Assembly: GCF_003403315.2 (NCBI RefSeq)
Contig: NZ_CP048407.1
Coordinates: forward strand, 2,604,001 to 2,668,000
From: Thermaerobacter sp. PB12/4term
GTDB taxonomy: Bacteria; Bacillota; Sulfobacillia; Thermaerobacterales; Thermaerobacteraceae
Direction: 5' to 3'
DNA: 64,000 nucleotides
Shown here: one piece after another, positions 10,878-20,560 of the stretch
How the letters are laid out: every line of letters starts with the position of its first letter
Numbering within the stretch: the stretch's first letter is position 1
Notes under the pieces: generated by a model
What the model was told of the DNA's origin: nothing
The model's input: the letters and a program-made list of their open reading frames with translations, nothing else
Databases searched by the model: none
Made by a program: the position numbers and the translations under genes

Positions 10878-11154
10878 GGTGATTCCCCCCTCGGCTCCGG
10901 ACCCCGCTTCCCCACCGGGAACCTGCACCTGCCGCAAGCCGGCGGACCCGGGACCCTTCCAGCCCCGGGCTTGCCGCGGCCAACAGGGCCGGCAGGCTGC
11001 CCGCCGGCCCGGCGCCCGAGGCCGGACCGGCGGCCGCGACCCGCGCCGCCCGGCGGGCCCTCTCCGGAGACCGAGTCGACGCCCGCTACCGGAGCCGGCT
11101 GCCGCCTGCCCGATGGCCTCACGGACCCGGAGCCGGCGCCCGGATGCGGGCCGG

Positions 11155-11181
11155 TTAGCACTCGATATCAGAGAGTGCTAA
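11155..11181. promoter_or_regulatory. CIRCE operator (HrcA-binding site)
   Basis: TTAGCACTC, a 9-base spacer, then GAGTGCTAA: a perfect match to the CIRCE inverted repeat. It lies upstream of hrcA and downstream of hemW. The surrounding bases include the AT-rich TTGTTAAG on the minus strand, a possible -35 region, but I could not fix a convincing -10. Confidence 0.97.
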
Positions 11182-11219
11182 TGATCCTCTTAACAAGGTA
11201 GCACCGGCGGCGCTGCCCG

Positions 11220-12469
11220 TCAACGGGACTGGTCCGCGCCGACGAACTCGGCCAGCACGCTGTTGGCCACGGGCACCGCCTGAAGGCTGAGGCGCAGGTG
11301 CCCTCCCTCCCGCAGGAGCCAGCCCCCGGCCAGCAACCGGGCCACCGCCTCCGGGAAGGCTTCGGCCGGGGTCAGGCCGAACCGCCGGGCGAAGCAAGCC
11401 TCCTCAACCCCCTCGGCCAGGCGCAGCCCCAGGATCATGGTCTCCTCCATCGCCTGGCGCCGGCCGACGGGTTCCCGCAGGTCGACGGCCGGCTCGCCTT
11501 GCTCCAGGCTGGCGGCGTAGGCCAGGGGGTGCAGCCGGTTGCGCCGGCGCTCCCCCTGCCAGCAAGACCAGGCGCCGGGCCCCGCCCCCAGATAGGAGCC
11601 GTTCAGCCAGTAGACCCGGTTGTGGACCGACTCCCGCCCCGGCCGGGCGAAGTTCGAGATCTCATACCGGACGAACCCGGCCGCGCCCAGCACCTCGTAC
11701 GCCCGGTCGAACATGGCCCGCTCCGCGTCCTCCCCCGGCAGGTCCAGAAGGCCGGCCTCCCAGCGGCGGTGGAAGGGCGTGCCCGGGTGCAGCTCCAGGC
11801 CGTAGCAGGAGACGTGCTCGGGCTCCAGCGCCACCACGGCCCGGAGGGATTCCTCCCACTGGGCCAGGGTTTGCCCGGGCAGGCCGAAGATCAAGTCGAC
11901 GTTCACGTTGTCGAACCCGGCCCGCCGCACCCGGGCGTAGGTCGCCTGAAAGTCCGCCCAGGTGTGGTCTCGGCCGATGGCCTGGAGCAGCTCGTCCTGC
12001 ACCGCCTGCAGCCCCAGGCTCAGCCGGGTGACCCCGCCGCCGCGCAGGGCCCGCAGCCGGCCTTCGTCCAGCGTGCCGGGATTGCACTCCACGGTGATCT
12101 CCGCCCCGGGGGCCAGGGCGAAGCGGCGGTGCACCGCCTCCAGCAGCCGCTCCAGTTCGGCGGGCTCCAGGATGGACGGCGTGCCGCCGCCCACGAAGAC
12201 CGAGACCAGGGGCCGGGTCAGGCCGGGATCGGCCGCCAGAAGGTCGAGTTCCCGCTCCAGGGCGGCCAGGTAGCGGCGCTTGCCTTCGGGGTCGAGCAGG
12301 TAGGTGTTGAAATCGCAGTAGTAGCACCGCTGGCGGCAATAGGGGACGTGGATGTAGAGGGCGGGTCCGGCATCCCAATCGGGCCAGGTCCCGGCCGCGG
12401 GCGGGTCCGGGTCGGGGCGGGCGGCCGCCGGGGCCGGGGTCCCTACGCCGGTGGTGGCGCCCGGCCGCA

Positions 12470-12470
<1 letters not shown>
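11220..12470 (-). CDS. hemW: Radical SAM heme chaperone HemW
   Basis: A 416-residue radical SAM protein of the HemN/HemW family. The cluster motif is C45-x3-C49-x2-C52 in HVPYCRQRCYYCDF; GGGTPSIL and ECNPGTLDEGRL belong to the SAM core. The heme-binding HNxxYW motif (HNRVYW) marks HemW rather than coproporphyrinogen dehydrogenase HemN. The N-terminus has about 30 disordered residues. ATG 12470 overlaps the lepA stop by one base (TGATG), so translation is coupled to lepA, the usual Bacillota neighbour. Confidence 0.94.
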
Positions 12471-14308
<1,838 letters not shown>

Positions 14309-14417
14309 CCTGCACCGAGACCTCGCCGTTTGCGGAATCGGAATGGCGCGCAATGCCCGGGCCGTTCACCGGGCCCTGGAAGCCCGGTCCCGGGCGTCCA
14401 CGGCTTAACCCGGGCCC

Positions 14418-14452
14418 GGAATCCCGCCGCCTGCTCAGGCCGGCGGGATTCC
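14418..14452 (-). terminator. Perfect 12-bp hairpin overlapping the oxidoreductase stop codon
   Basis: GGAATCCCGCCG at 14418-14429 is the exact reverse complement of 14441-14452, with an 11-base loop. The stop codon at 14437-14435 lies in the loop. There is no U-tract, so termination is uncertain; mRNA 3'-end protection is possible. Confidence 0.5.
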
Positions 14453-15247
14453 TAGAACCTGGGCAATCGCCGACCACAGCATCTCATCACCCACGGCCCC
14501 GTCCAGGGCCACCCGGTCGTTGACCACCGTCTTGGGTACGGCCCAGACCTGGTACTGCCGCGCCAGCTGCGGGAAGGAGCTGGCCTCCACCGCCTCGGCG
14601 ATCACCCGGGGGCTGGCCAGGGCCAGTTGCATGGCGGAGCGCACGGCCCGCGGGCAATGGGGTCAGGTGGGGGTGAAGAACACCCGCAGGTGGACGGTTT
14701 CCCCCGCCTGTTCCAGCAGGGCGAGGCGGTGGGCGTCCAGCACCCCGTCCGGCGCGGAGGAACCGGCCCCGGGGCCGCCCTCCGCCGGGCCCTGGGTCTC
14801 CGCGGCTCCGCCCGGAGCCACGGCCTCGCTGCCCGTGCCGCCCCGGTCCTCGCTGCCCGGGGCGCCGGGCGCCGCCCCGTGGCCTTCCCCACGGCCTGCT
14901 TCCACCAGCGCCTCCAGCAGGGTGGCGAACTCGTAGCCCATCGGCGGCCCCACGAAGCGGATGCGGCCGCCGGCCCGCCCGTGGATCACCAGGGTGGGGG
15001 TGCGCTCCACGCCCAGCTGGCGACCCCGCTCGCTCTCCCGGTCGAGGTCGCGCACGGCAAGCGCCAGCTGGGGGCTGAGGGCACAGACCTCTTCCAGCAG
15101 CTGCACCGTCTCCTCGCAGCGCGGGCACTCCCGGCCGGGGATGATCAGGCGGGTATCGCGGACGAAGAGTTCAAGCTCCACGGGAGCGTCGACCGCCGCC
15201 AGCCGCTCGGCCACCGCCCGCCGCTGGGACTCGGCGAGGATCGCCAC
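14435..15247 (-). CDS. Protein disulfide oxidoreductase (tandem glutaredoxin-like), probable selenoprotein with Sec at an in-frame TGA
   Basis: Read through one in-frame TGA (14665-14663), the frame gives 270 residues with two thioredoxin folds, matching thermophile protein disulfide oxidoreductases (PDO). Domain 1 has C41-P-R-C44 and the cis-Pro segment VERTPTLVIHG, then RFVGPPMGYEFATLLEAL. A linker of about 50 Gly/Ala-rich residues follows. Domain 2 reads HLRVFFTPT-U195-PHC198-PRAVRSAMQLALA, then QYQVWAVPKTVVND with a second cis-Pro. In PDOs the second motif is normally C-P-x-C, so TGA sits exactly at the first Cys. Conservation is strong on both sides and a SECIS-like hairpin follows. The GTG start has GAGGAGG upstream. 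Selenocysteine is an inference: it needs selA, selB, selC and selD elsewhere. The alternative is a nonsense mutation or a sequencing error. Confidence 0.82.
14627..14657 (-). promoter_or_regulatory. Candidate bacterial SECIS hairpin just after the TGA
   Basis: Counting from the base after TGA, +6 to +9 (UUGC) pairs with +33 to +36 (GCAA). Above an internal loop, +12 to +15 (GCGG) pairs with +26 to +29 (CCGC). Then +16/+17 pair with +24/+23, leaving U25 bulged and an apical loop CGUGC at +18 to +22. The loop position and its G-U match the geometry of the E. coli fdhF SECIS, where the GGU loop lies at about +19 to +21. The sequence is also coding (PHCPRAVRSAM), as expected for bacteria. Confidence 0.6.
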
Positions 15248-15270
15248 GGGCCCATCGCCTCCTCACGCCG

Positions 15271-15308
15271 GCGGCAGTTCCCGGCCGCCCCCGGCCGGGA
15301 ACTGCCGC
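15271..15308. repeat. 16-bp perfect inverted repeat before the oxidoreductase ribosome site
   Basis: GCGGCAGTTCCCGGCC at 15271-15286 pairs exactly with 15293-15308 around a 6-base loop. On the minus strand it lies about 175 bases after the spoIIP stop and ends just before the Shine-Dalgarno of the oxidoreductase gene. No U-run follows. It could be a terminator-like barrier or a leader structure. Confidence 0.7.
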
Positions 15309-15483
15309 TACCGTTGAGGATACCGGCGAGGGCCCGCCGTCACAAGCCCGGCCATCCCCGGGCCGGAGGCACCGCCCGGCGGGCCCGAGCCCCCCGGAAC
15401 CGCCCGCATCCCGCGACCCGGCCCGCCCGGGGCTCCACCCGGACCCGCCGCGACCCGCCGGACCGGGTCCCCGGAGCCGGACC

Positions 15484-17829
15484 TCAGCGGGGTGGCGCCA
15501 CCCCCGGCGGGCACTGAAAGGGACGGTCCGCCTGGGGCACCTTGCCCGCTTCGATGACCGCCGCCAGCGCCTCGGCGAACATCCGGGCGCTGCGGTCCGC
15601 TTCCTCGGGCGTGTTGCCGTAGCCGCCGATCTCCACCAGCACCGCACCGGGCCGGACATGCTGGTTGTAGCGGTTGTCCGACAACAGCACGCCCTTGACC
15701 AGGCCGGGGTAGCGGGCGTTGAGCTCCGCCACGATCCACTGCACGAAACAGAAGTTCTTCTTCCAGTGGGGGTGCTCCAGCCGGCGGTCGGTCCCCACGA
15801 CGAAGAGGATGCCGGCGGCCGGCCGCCCGCCCACCTTCACCAGGGTCGAATCCCGCGGGATCCCGTCGCGGTGGACGTCCAGCACCACGTCGACCGTGGG
15901 ATAGCGGTCCAGAAGGCCGGGTTCCTCCTTGCTGCCGGCCAGGGCCGCCAGTGAACGCTGGTAATTGCCGATGCGCGTCACCCGCTGGCCGTCCCGGTCG
16001 AACACCTGGCGCAGGTGGACCGCGCCGATGCCGTGTTCCTCCAGCACCTGCTGGATCACCGCCCCGGCCCCCACCACGCTGGCCCCTGGGTCGCTGGTGA
16101 ACGCCTCCACCGCCGGGTCGAACCCGGCCCCCGCCGGCACGGCGCCCACGTACGCCTCGCTGGTGTGGGTATGGTAGATCAGCACCCGCGGCCGGTGGCC
16201 GGTGACCGCCACCTCCCCGCCGCCCTGGGCCGGCGCCGGCGGGCGGAAGCGGGGCAGGCCGCCGGCCAGCACGTCGGGAGGCGCCAGCCGGCCTACCACC
16301 GGCCCGCCCTCTTCCTCGAAGAGTTCCAGATGGTGCTCCCCCGGGAACTGGGCGGCCACCAGGGTAAGGGGCTCGTCCAGCCGGACGCCGCTGGCCTTCT
16401 CGACCAGCAGGTAAGCCAAGCGGCGGCCCAGCTCGCCGGCGTCGCCCGCACCCGCGCCGGCGTCCCCCGCACCCTCGCCTTCACCGGCGGGCGAACCCGG
16501 CCACACCGCACGCAGGACGGCACGCCAGCCCCAGAGGCGCTCGCCCAGGGCCTGCCAGAGATCGGGCTCCTCCCCGCTGCCGTCTGCGGCCGGGGCACCG
16601 GAATCCTCCCTGCCGGAGGCCTCGCCGCCCGCAGCACCGGGGGCAGCGCCGCCCTCACCACCGGGAGCAGCACCGCTTGCAGCACCGGGAGCAGCGCCCC
16701 TTGCACCACCGGGGGGAGCGCTGCCCTCCTGCCCTGGTCGGGGAGCCCGACCGCCGGCCCCGCTCAGGGCCGGAACGGCCGGTTCCTCCAGATCCTGGCC
16801 CGGACGGGCTGGTGCGGTGAAGGCTCCGCCGCCCGCCAGCCGGGCGGGTGCCTCCGCCCGGTCCCAGGGCAACCCTCCCCCCAGCCCGGCCAGGAAGAGG
16901 AACACCGCGACCACCAGACCGGCGTAGGTGGCCACCAGGGACCAGGCGTCGGGACGCCCGCCGCCGCCTTGCGGCCGGGCGCCGTCCTTCCCGCCGGGCC
17001 CCGGCCTGCCGGGCGGCCCCCCGGGTCCCGAGGCGTCCTGGGCGCCGCCATCGCCGGAGGAACCGGCGCCCGTTTCCTCCTGGGCCCCGGGCGCGCCGCC
17101 ACGCGGGCCTGCGACGTCCGGCGCCCCGGGGTCCCCGGTGCCGGCGGTACCGGTTCGTCGGGAAGCATCCTCCCCCGGCGTCCCGCCCGCCCGCACCCCG
17201 CCGGCCAGGACCGGTCCGGCCGGTCGCCCCCCGGGCTGGCGCGCCCCGGCCGCCGCCGGGTACATCCCCGGCAGGCCGGATCCCGGCGGCACACCGGGAC
17301 CCGTCGCCGCGCCGGGTTCTGCCGCGGCGACGGCCTCGCGGGCCCCGGTCCGGGACGGGACGGCAGGCCGGGAGCGATCGGGCACCACCGCGCCAGGGGA
17401 CGGGCGGCGGCGCCCGGCAGCCGGCCGGCCCAGGGCCGGCGGCACGGGAGCCGGGGCGAGAGGGCCTGTCCCATCGCCGGGCTGCAGCCCCGGCGGGGGC
17501 GCGGCCCGGCTCGCGCTCCCTCCCGCGGCCTCACCGGGCGGTGGGGCCGCGTCGTCGCCCGCGGCACGCCCTGCCTCCCGGTCACCTCCCGGTGCCGGGT
17601 CGCCGCCCGCCCCCCGCCCCGTGCTGGGCCCGTCGCCGGCCGGCGGGGCGTATCCGCCGGAGGCATGCTCCAGGGCCGGCCCGCCGGCCGGTTCGTCCCG
17701 GTGGGAGGCTCGGGCCCGGTCCGGCTGGGACCGGCCCGCGGTGGGCGGGAGCGACGGGTCGCCGAAAGGCCGGGCGGCCGGTGCAGGCGCGCCGGGTGTG
17801 CCGTGACCCGGAGGCCGGTTTACGGACAT
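15484..17829 (-). CDS. spoIIP: Stage II sporulation protein P
   Basis: A 781-residue protein, about twice the usual size. Residues 1 to about 290 are Pro/Gly/Ala-rich and probably disordered. A single membrane helix lies at about 298-318 (VATYAGLVVAVFLFLAGLGG). Another low-complexity stretch precedes the SpoIIP amidase/endopeptidase domain from about residue 540: VLIYHTHTSEAYVGAVP, VDVVLDVHRDGIPRD, LFVVGTDRRLEHPHWKKN, LLSDNRYNQHVRPGAVLVEIGGYGNTPEEA. The H-T-H and D-x-H and E residues fit zinc ligands of cell wall hydrolases. SpoIIP works with SpoIID and SpoIIM in septal peptidoglycan degradation and engulfment. ATG 17829 follows GGAGGGAC. In Bacillus spoIIP follows gpr; gpr is absent here. 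Confidence 0.95.
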   Translation of the reverse strand: MSVNRPPGHGTPGAPAPAARPFGDPSLPPTAGRSQPDRARASHRDEPAGGPALEHASGGYAPPAGDGPSTGRGAGGDPAPGGDREAGRAAGDDAAPPPGEAAGGSASRAAPPPGLQPGDGTGPLAPAPVPPALGRPAAGRRRPSPGAVVPDRSRPAVPSRTGAREAVAAAEPGAATGPGVPPGSGLPGMYPAAAGARQPGGRPAGPVLAGGVRAGGTPGEDASRRTGTAGTGDPGAPDVAGPRGGAPGAQEETGAGSSGDGGAQDASGPGGPPGRPGPGGKDGARPQGGGGRPDAWSLVATYAGLVVAVFLFLAGLGGGLPWDRAEAPARLAGGGAFTAPARPGQDLEEPAVPALSGAGGRAPRPGQEGSAPPGGARGAAPGAASGAAPGGEGGAAPGAAGGEASGREDSGAPAADGSGEEPDLWQALGERLWGWRAVLRAVWPGSPAGEGEGAGDAGAGAGDAGELGRRLAYLLVEKASGVRLDEPLTLVAAQFPGEHHLELFEEEGGPVVGRLAPPDVLAGGLPRFRPPAPAQGGGEVAVTGHRPRVLIYHTHTSEAYVGAVPAGAGFDPAVEAFTSDPGASVVGAGAVIQQVLEEHGIGAVHLRQVFDRDGQRVTRIGNYQRSLAALAGSKEEPGLLDRYPTVDVVLDVHRDGIPRDSTLVKVGGRPAAGILFVVGTDRRLEHPHWKKNFCFVQWIVAELNARYPGLVKGVLLSDNRYNQHVRPGAVLVEIGGYGNTPEEADRSARMFAEALAAVIEAGKVPQADRPFQCPPGVAPPR

Positions 17830-18261
17830 GGCTGTCCCTCCATTCGCCTCCGCTGCACACCTATGCGCTAGGTCAGGTGGTCATGCCGGGGGCCGGCCGG
17901 CAGGGCACCGGCCCGAGGGCCGCAGCCCCGCGAGGTACCGGTACGGGGTCCGCCTGGAGGTCGAGACAGCGCAGAAAGCCAGAGCAGAGAGCAGGACGTC
18001 GAGCGGGGCGAGGAAGAGAGCGGGGAGCGGAGCGTTCAGCCTATGGCGACAAATTGCGGAAGGCCGGCGTGGCCTTGCGCGGAGAGCCGGGCGTGCAGGG
18101 CACGGGGTGGCGGAGAGGGCAGGGTGCAGAAGGCAGGGAGCGGAGAACACCGGTCCCGGCGCACGGCAGGGCGGGCTCCCGCCGGAGCCCGCACCCGCAT
18201 CCGGCCCGGGCCACCGGCCGGGCGTGCAGCCGGAACCGGTGGGTCCCCAACCGCTCCCTCT
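17830..18261. other. Intergenic stretch without a recognisable gene
   Basis: These 432 bases lie between spoIIP and the small membrane protein gene. Open frames here are short, lack ribosome sites and look like GC-rich noise. The only notable text is a purine-rich run around 17960-18020 (GAGAGCAGGAC, GAGGAAGAGAGCGGGGAGCG). The gpr spore-protease gene that often sits here is not present. No promoter or RNA gene was recognised. Confidence 0.6.
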
Positions 18262-18591
18262 TCACCTGAGTTCCGTCGGGACGAAGGCGTCGATGATGCC
18301 GATGATCAGCGAGGCCAGTAGCGCGCCCAGAATGGAGACGCTCATGCCGGGCACGATGAACTGCACCGCGTAGATCACCACCGCGGCGGTCAAGAAGCCG
18401 ACCAGGCCACGGGCCTGCGGGGAGATGTTCTTCCCCAGGAGCGCCTCGACGAGCCAGCCGATGGCGGCGATGGCCACCGCTGCCAGCAGGGCGTTGACGA
18501 AGCCCATGATCCGGAACCCGGGCACCAGGAAACCCACCAGCAAGAGGACGATGGCGGAGACGATGAAGCGAATGATGGCCCCAATCACCAC
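18262..18591 (-). CDS. Small four-helix membrane protein, phage holin-like family
   Basis: A 109-residue hydrophobic protein with about four membrane segments: IIRFIVSAIVLLLVGFLVPGF, NALLAAVAIAAIGWLVEALLG, LVGFLTAAVVIYAVQFIVPG and LGALLASLIIGIIDAFV. It resembles the chromosomal phage-holin-family (YvlD/4TM superfamily) membrane proteins of Bacillota and Actinobacteria, not a lysis gene in a phage. GGAAGGAG overlaps the GTG at 18600, so GTG 18591, 8 bases downstream, is the better start. It is alone between spoIIP and the divergent rpsT. Function is unknown. Confidence 0.75.
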   Translation of the reverse strand: MVIGAIIRFIVSAIVLLLVGFLVPGFRIMGFVNALLAAVAIAAIGWLVEALLGKNISPQARGLVGFLTAAVVIYAVQFIVPGMSVSILGALLASLIIGIIDAFVPTELR

Positions 18592-18702
18592 CAGGGTCAC
18601 TCCTTCCAGGCGCTAGCTCCTTCACCGGCTGTAGGCTAACCCTCCGGGAGAGCCGCTATTCCCCGCCGGCAGGAAGAGCTGGTGCCGGGAGGCGCCGTCC
18701 CC

Positions 18703-18731
18703 TTGCTACGCCCGGCCCCGTGGATTAACAT
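18703..18731 (+). promoter_or_regulatory. Probable sigma-A promoter of rpsT
   Basis: TTGCTA at 18703-18708, 17-base spacer, TAACAT at 18726-18731; each hexamer matches 4 of 6 consensus positions. It points at rpsT with a short leader. Confidence 0.6.
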
Positions 18732-18757
18732 GAAAGTCTGGCACGGAGGTGAAGACG

Positions 18758-19030
18758 GTGCCCAACACCCGTTCGGCGCGCAAGCGGGTCCGGATTGCGG
18801 AGCGCAACCGCCTGCGCAACAAGATGTACAAGACCCGGATCAAGACGGCCATCCGGCGCCTCGAGGATGCCCTCTCCGGAGGCGATGACGACGCCATCAG
18901 GGCGGCCCTGCGGCGGGCCCTGAGCGCCATCGACCGGGCCGCGGTGCGGGGTGCGATCCACCGCAACACCGCAGCGCGCAAGAAGTCTCGCCTGATGCAG
19001 CGGCTGAAGAAGCTCGGGCGCGCTTCCTGA
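18758..19030 (+). CDS. rpsT: 30S ribosomal protein S20
   Basis: A 90-residue basic helical protein, MPNTRSARKRVRIAERNRLRNKMYKTRIKTAIRR, ending NTAARKKSRLMQRLKKLG, the S20 signature. S20 binds 16S rRNA helices early in 30S assembly. The longest frame begins at GTG 18749, but ACGGAGGTGA overlaps that codon, so GTG 18758 is the start. It is one of only two plus-strand genes here. It is convergent with holA, as in Bacillus, and its terminator hairpin lies inside the 3' end of holA. Confidence 0.95.
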   Translation: MPNTRSARKRVRIAERNRLRNKMYKTRIKTAIRRLEDALSGGDDDAIRAALRRALSAIDRAAVRGAIHRNTAARKKSRLMQRLKKLGRAS

Positions 19031-19223
19031 CGGCGTGCCCCGCAGCCTGGAGCCGGCTGCTCGCCTGCTGCCAGCGCCGTCGTGCTGCCGGTACGCTCCT
19101 GCCGCGGCCTGCTCTCTGGGGGCTGCGCCCATGCTGCTGGTGCATGCTGGTGCCGGGGCTGCTTTTTTGCTGTTGGTGCTGCGGGCCGCCGGACAACGGC
19201 CTGATCGCTAGAACTGGTTGGTG

Positions 19224-20486
19224 CTACGGCCGCTTCTGTCGGGAAGCGGCTTCTTTTTTGGCAGAGGGTTGCGGGGCTTTTGTGGTCGCGGGTTCCGCCG
19301 CCTGCAGCCCGGCCAGAAACCAGACCAGGCGCTCCAGGCCGATGCGGGCCGGCCACCGTCCCTGCTTGATGCCCACATCGGCCTCCAAAACCGCCTCCAG
19401 GGCCGCCATCGCCCGGTCCGGCGCCAGCCGGCGGGACTGCTGCCAGGCCTTGCGCGCCACGAAGGGGTGAAGTTGCAACCACGCTTGCAGGTCGGCCACA
19501 TCGCCCCCTTGCCGGCGGAGGCTGGCCGCATAGGCCAGGATGCGGTACTGCCGGGCGATCAGGGCCAGCAGGCGCAGGGGCGGCTCGCTGGCGTCCAGCA
19601 ACCGCCCCACCAGTTCCATGGCCTGCCGGCGCCGCCCGGCCACGATGGCATCAACCAGCTCGAACACCCCGGCCGTCGCCACCGCCACCCCCACCTGGCG
19701 CAGGTCGGCAGCCGTGATCCGCCGGCGGTCGCCCACGTAGGTTGCGACCTTGGCCAGCTCGCTGGCCAGCCGCCGCAGGTCGGGTTCGCCGGATTCCACC
19801 AGCCAGGCCACCGCCTCCGGGTCGAGCTCCTTTCCCCAGGCGGCCGCCTGCCGGGCCAGCCACTGCCCGAGGGCCTCGTCCCGCAGGGGCTGGCAGGCCA
19901 CCGCCCAGCCTCGCTGCCGCAGGCGCCGGACTGCGGCGCGCCGGCCGTCCAGCTCCGGGGGATGGCTGATGACCAGTACGGCGCTGGGCGACGGGTCGTC
20001 CAGATAGGCCAGCAGCGCCCCTTCGGCGGGGTCGGTGCTCCGGCCCGTTCCGGCGGACGAACCGGACCCCGCGCCGCCCGCCTCCGGTTGGTCCGCACCG
20101 CCTTGCGATCCCGCGCCGCCGGCGTGCCCGCCGGCGTCCCCACCGGTGCTCCGGCCGCCTCCGCCTTGCGCACTGCCCCCCGTCCCGCGACCGCTGCTGG
20201 CGGCAGCACCCCGCGGGGCCAGCCAGGCTGCCTCCCGGACCACCACCAGCCGCCGTTCCGCCAGGAACGGGACCGTCCGGGCCTGTTCCACCGCTTGCGC
20301 CGGCGCGGCCGACCGGCCGTCCAGCTGGGTGAGGTTCAGCACATCGCCGTCGGGCAGCAACGTCCTGCGCAACGCCTGGATGATGGCGTCGTGCCAGTAG
20401 GTCTCCGGGCCGTGCAGCACGTAGACCGGCTGGATCTGGCCCTGCTCAATGGCGGCCAGCACGGTGGCGGCAGGTTGCGACTCCAA
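19224..20486 (-). CDS. holA: DNA polymerase III subunit delta
   Basis: A 420-residue clamp-loader delta subunit. The N-terminal domain has IQPVYVLHGPETYWHDAIIQALRRTLL and VPFLAERRLVVVREAAWL; PPELDGRRAAVRRL follows a Gly/Ser/Ala-rich linker of about 60 residues. The middle part has EAVAWLVESGEPDLRRLASELAKVATYVGDRRRITAADL, and LVDAIVAGRRRQAMELVGRLL matches the C-terminal collar domain. The delta subunit opens the beta clamp. The start is TTG at 20486, with GGAGGAGG 11 bases upstream. The last codons overlap the convergent rpsT terminator. Confidence 0.93.
   Translation of the reverse strand: MESQPAATVLAAIEQGQIQPVYVLHGPETYWHDAIIQALRRTLLPDGDVLNLTQLDGRSAAPAQAVEQARTVPFLAERRLVVVREAAWLAPRGAAASSGRGTGGSAQGGGGRSTGGDAGGHAGGAGSQGGADQPEAGGAGSGSSAGTGRSTDPAEGALLAYLDDPSPSAVLVISHPPELDGRRAAVRRLRQRGWAVACQPLRDEALGQWLARQAAAWGKELDPEAVAWLVESGEPDLRRLASELAKVATYVGDRRRITAADLRQVGVAVATAGVFELVDAIVAGRRRQAMELVGRLLDASEPPLRLLALIARQYRILAYAASLRRQGGDVADLQAWLQLHPFVARKAWQQSRRLAPDRAMAALEAVLEADVGIKQGRWPARIGLERLVWFLAGLQAAEPATTKAPQPSAKKEAASRQKRP
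19229..19259 (+). terminator. rpsT intrinsic terminator inside the holA 3' end
   Basis: GCCGCTTC (19229-19236), 6-base loop, GAAGCGGC (19243-19250), then TTCTTTTTT. The 8-bp stem and U-tract are a standard terminator for the plus strand. The same bases encode the C-terminal KKEAASRQKRP of HolA on the other strand. Confidence 0.85.
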
Positions 20487-20560
20487 GGGCAGGCGGACCT
20501 CCTCCCTCGCGTGCCTCCAGCCAGCATCCTACCGGACATCCTACCGGACCGTCGCGCCCT

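Noticed and set aside
14663-15247. Calling the oxidoreductase a simple pseudogene or two separate small genes
   Set aside because: The TGA falls exactly on the expected redox Cys, the frame is intact on both sides, a SECIS-like hairpin follows, and the second part has no ribosome site of its own. A nonsense mutation remains possible.
18262-18591. A phage holin as sign of a prophage
   Set aside because: No endolysin, tail, capsid or integrase genes are nearby, and chromosomal proteins of this family are common.
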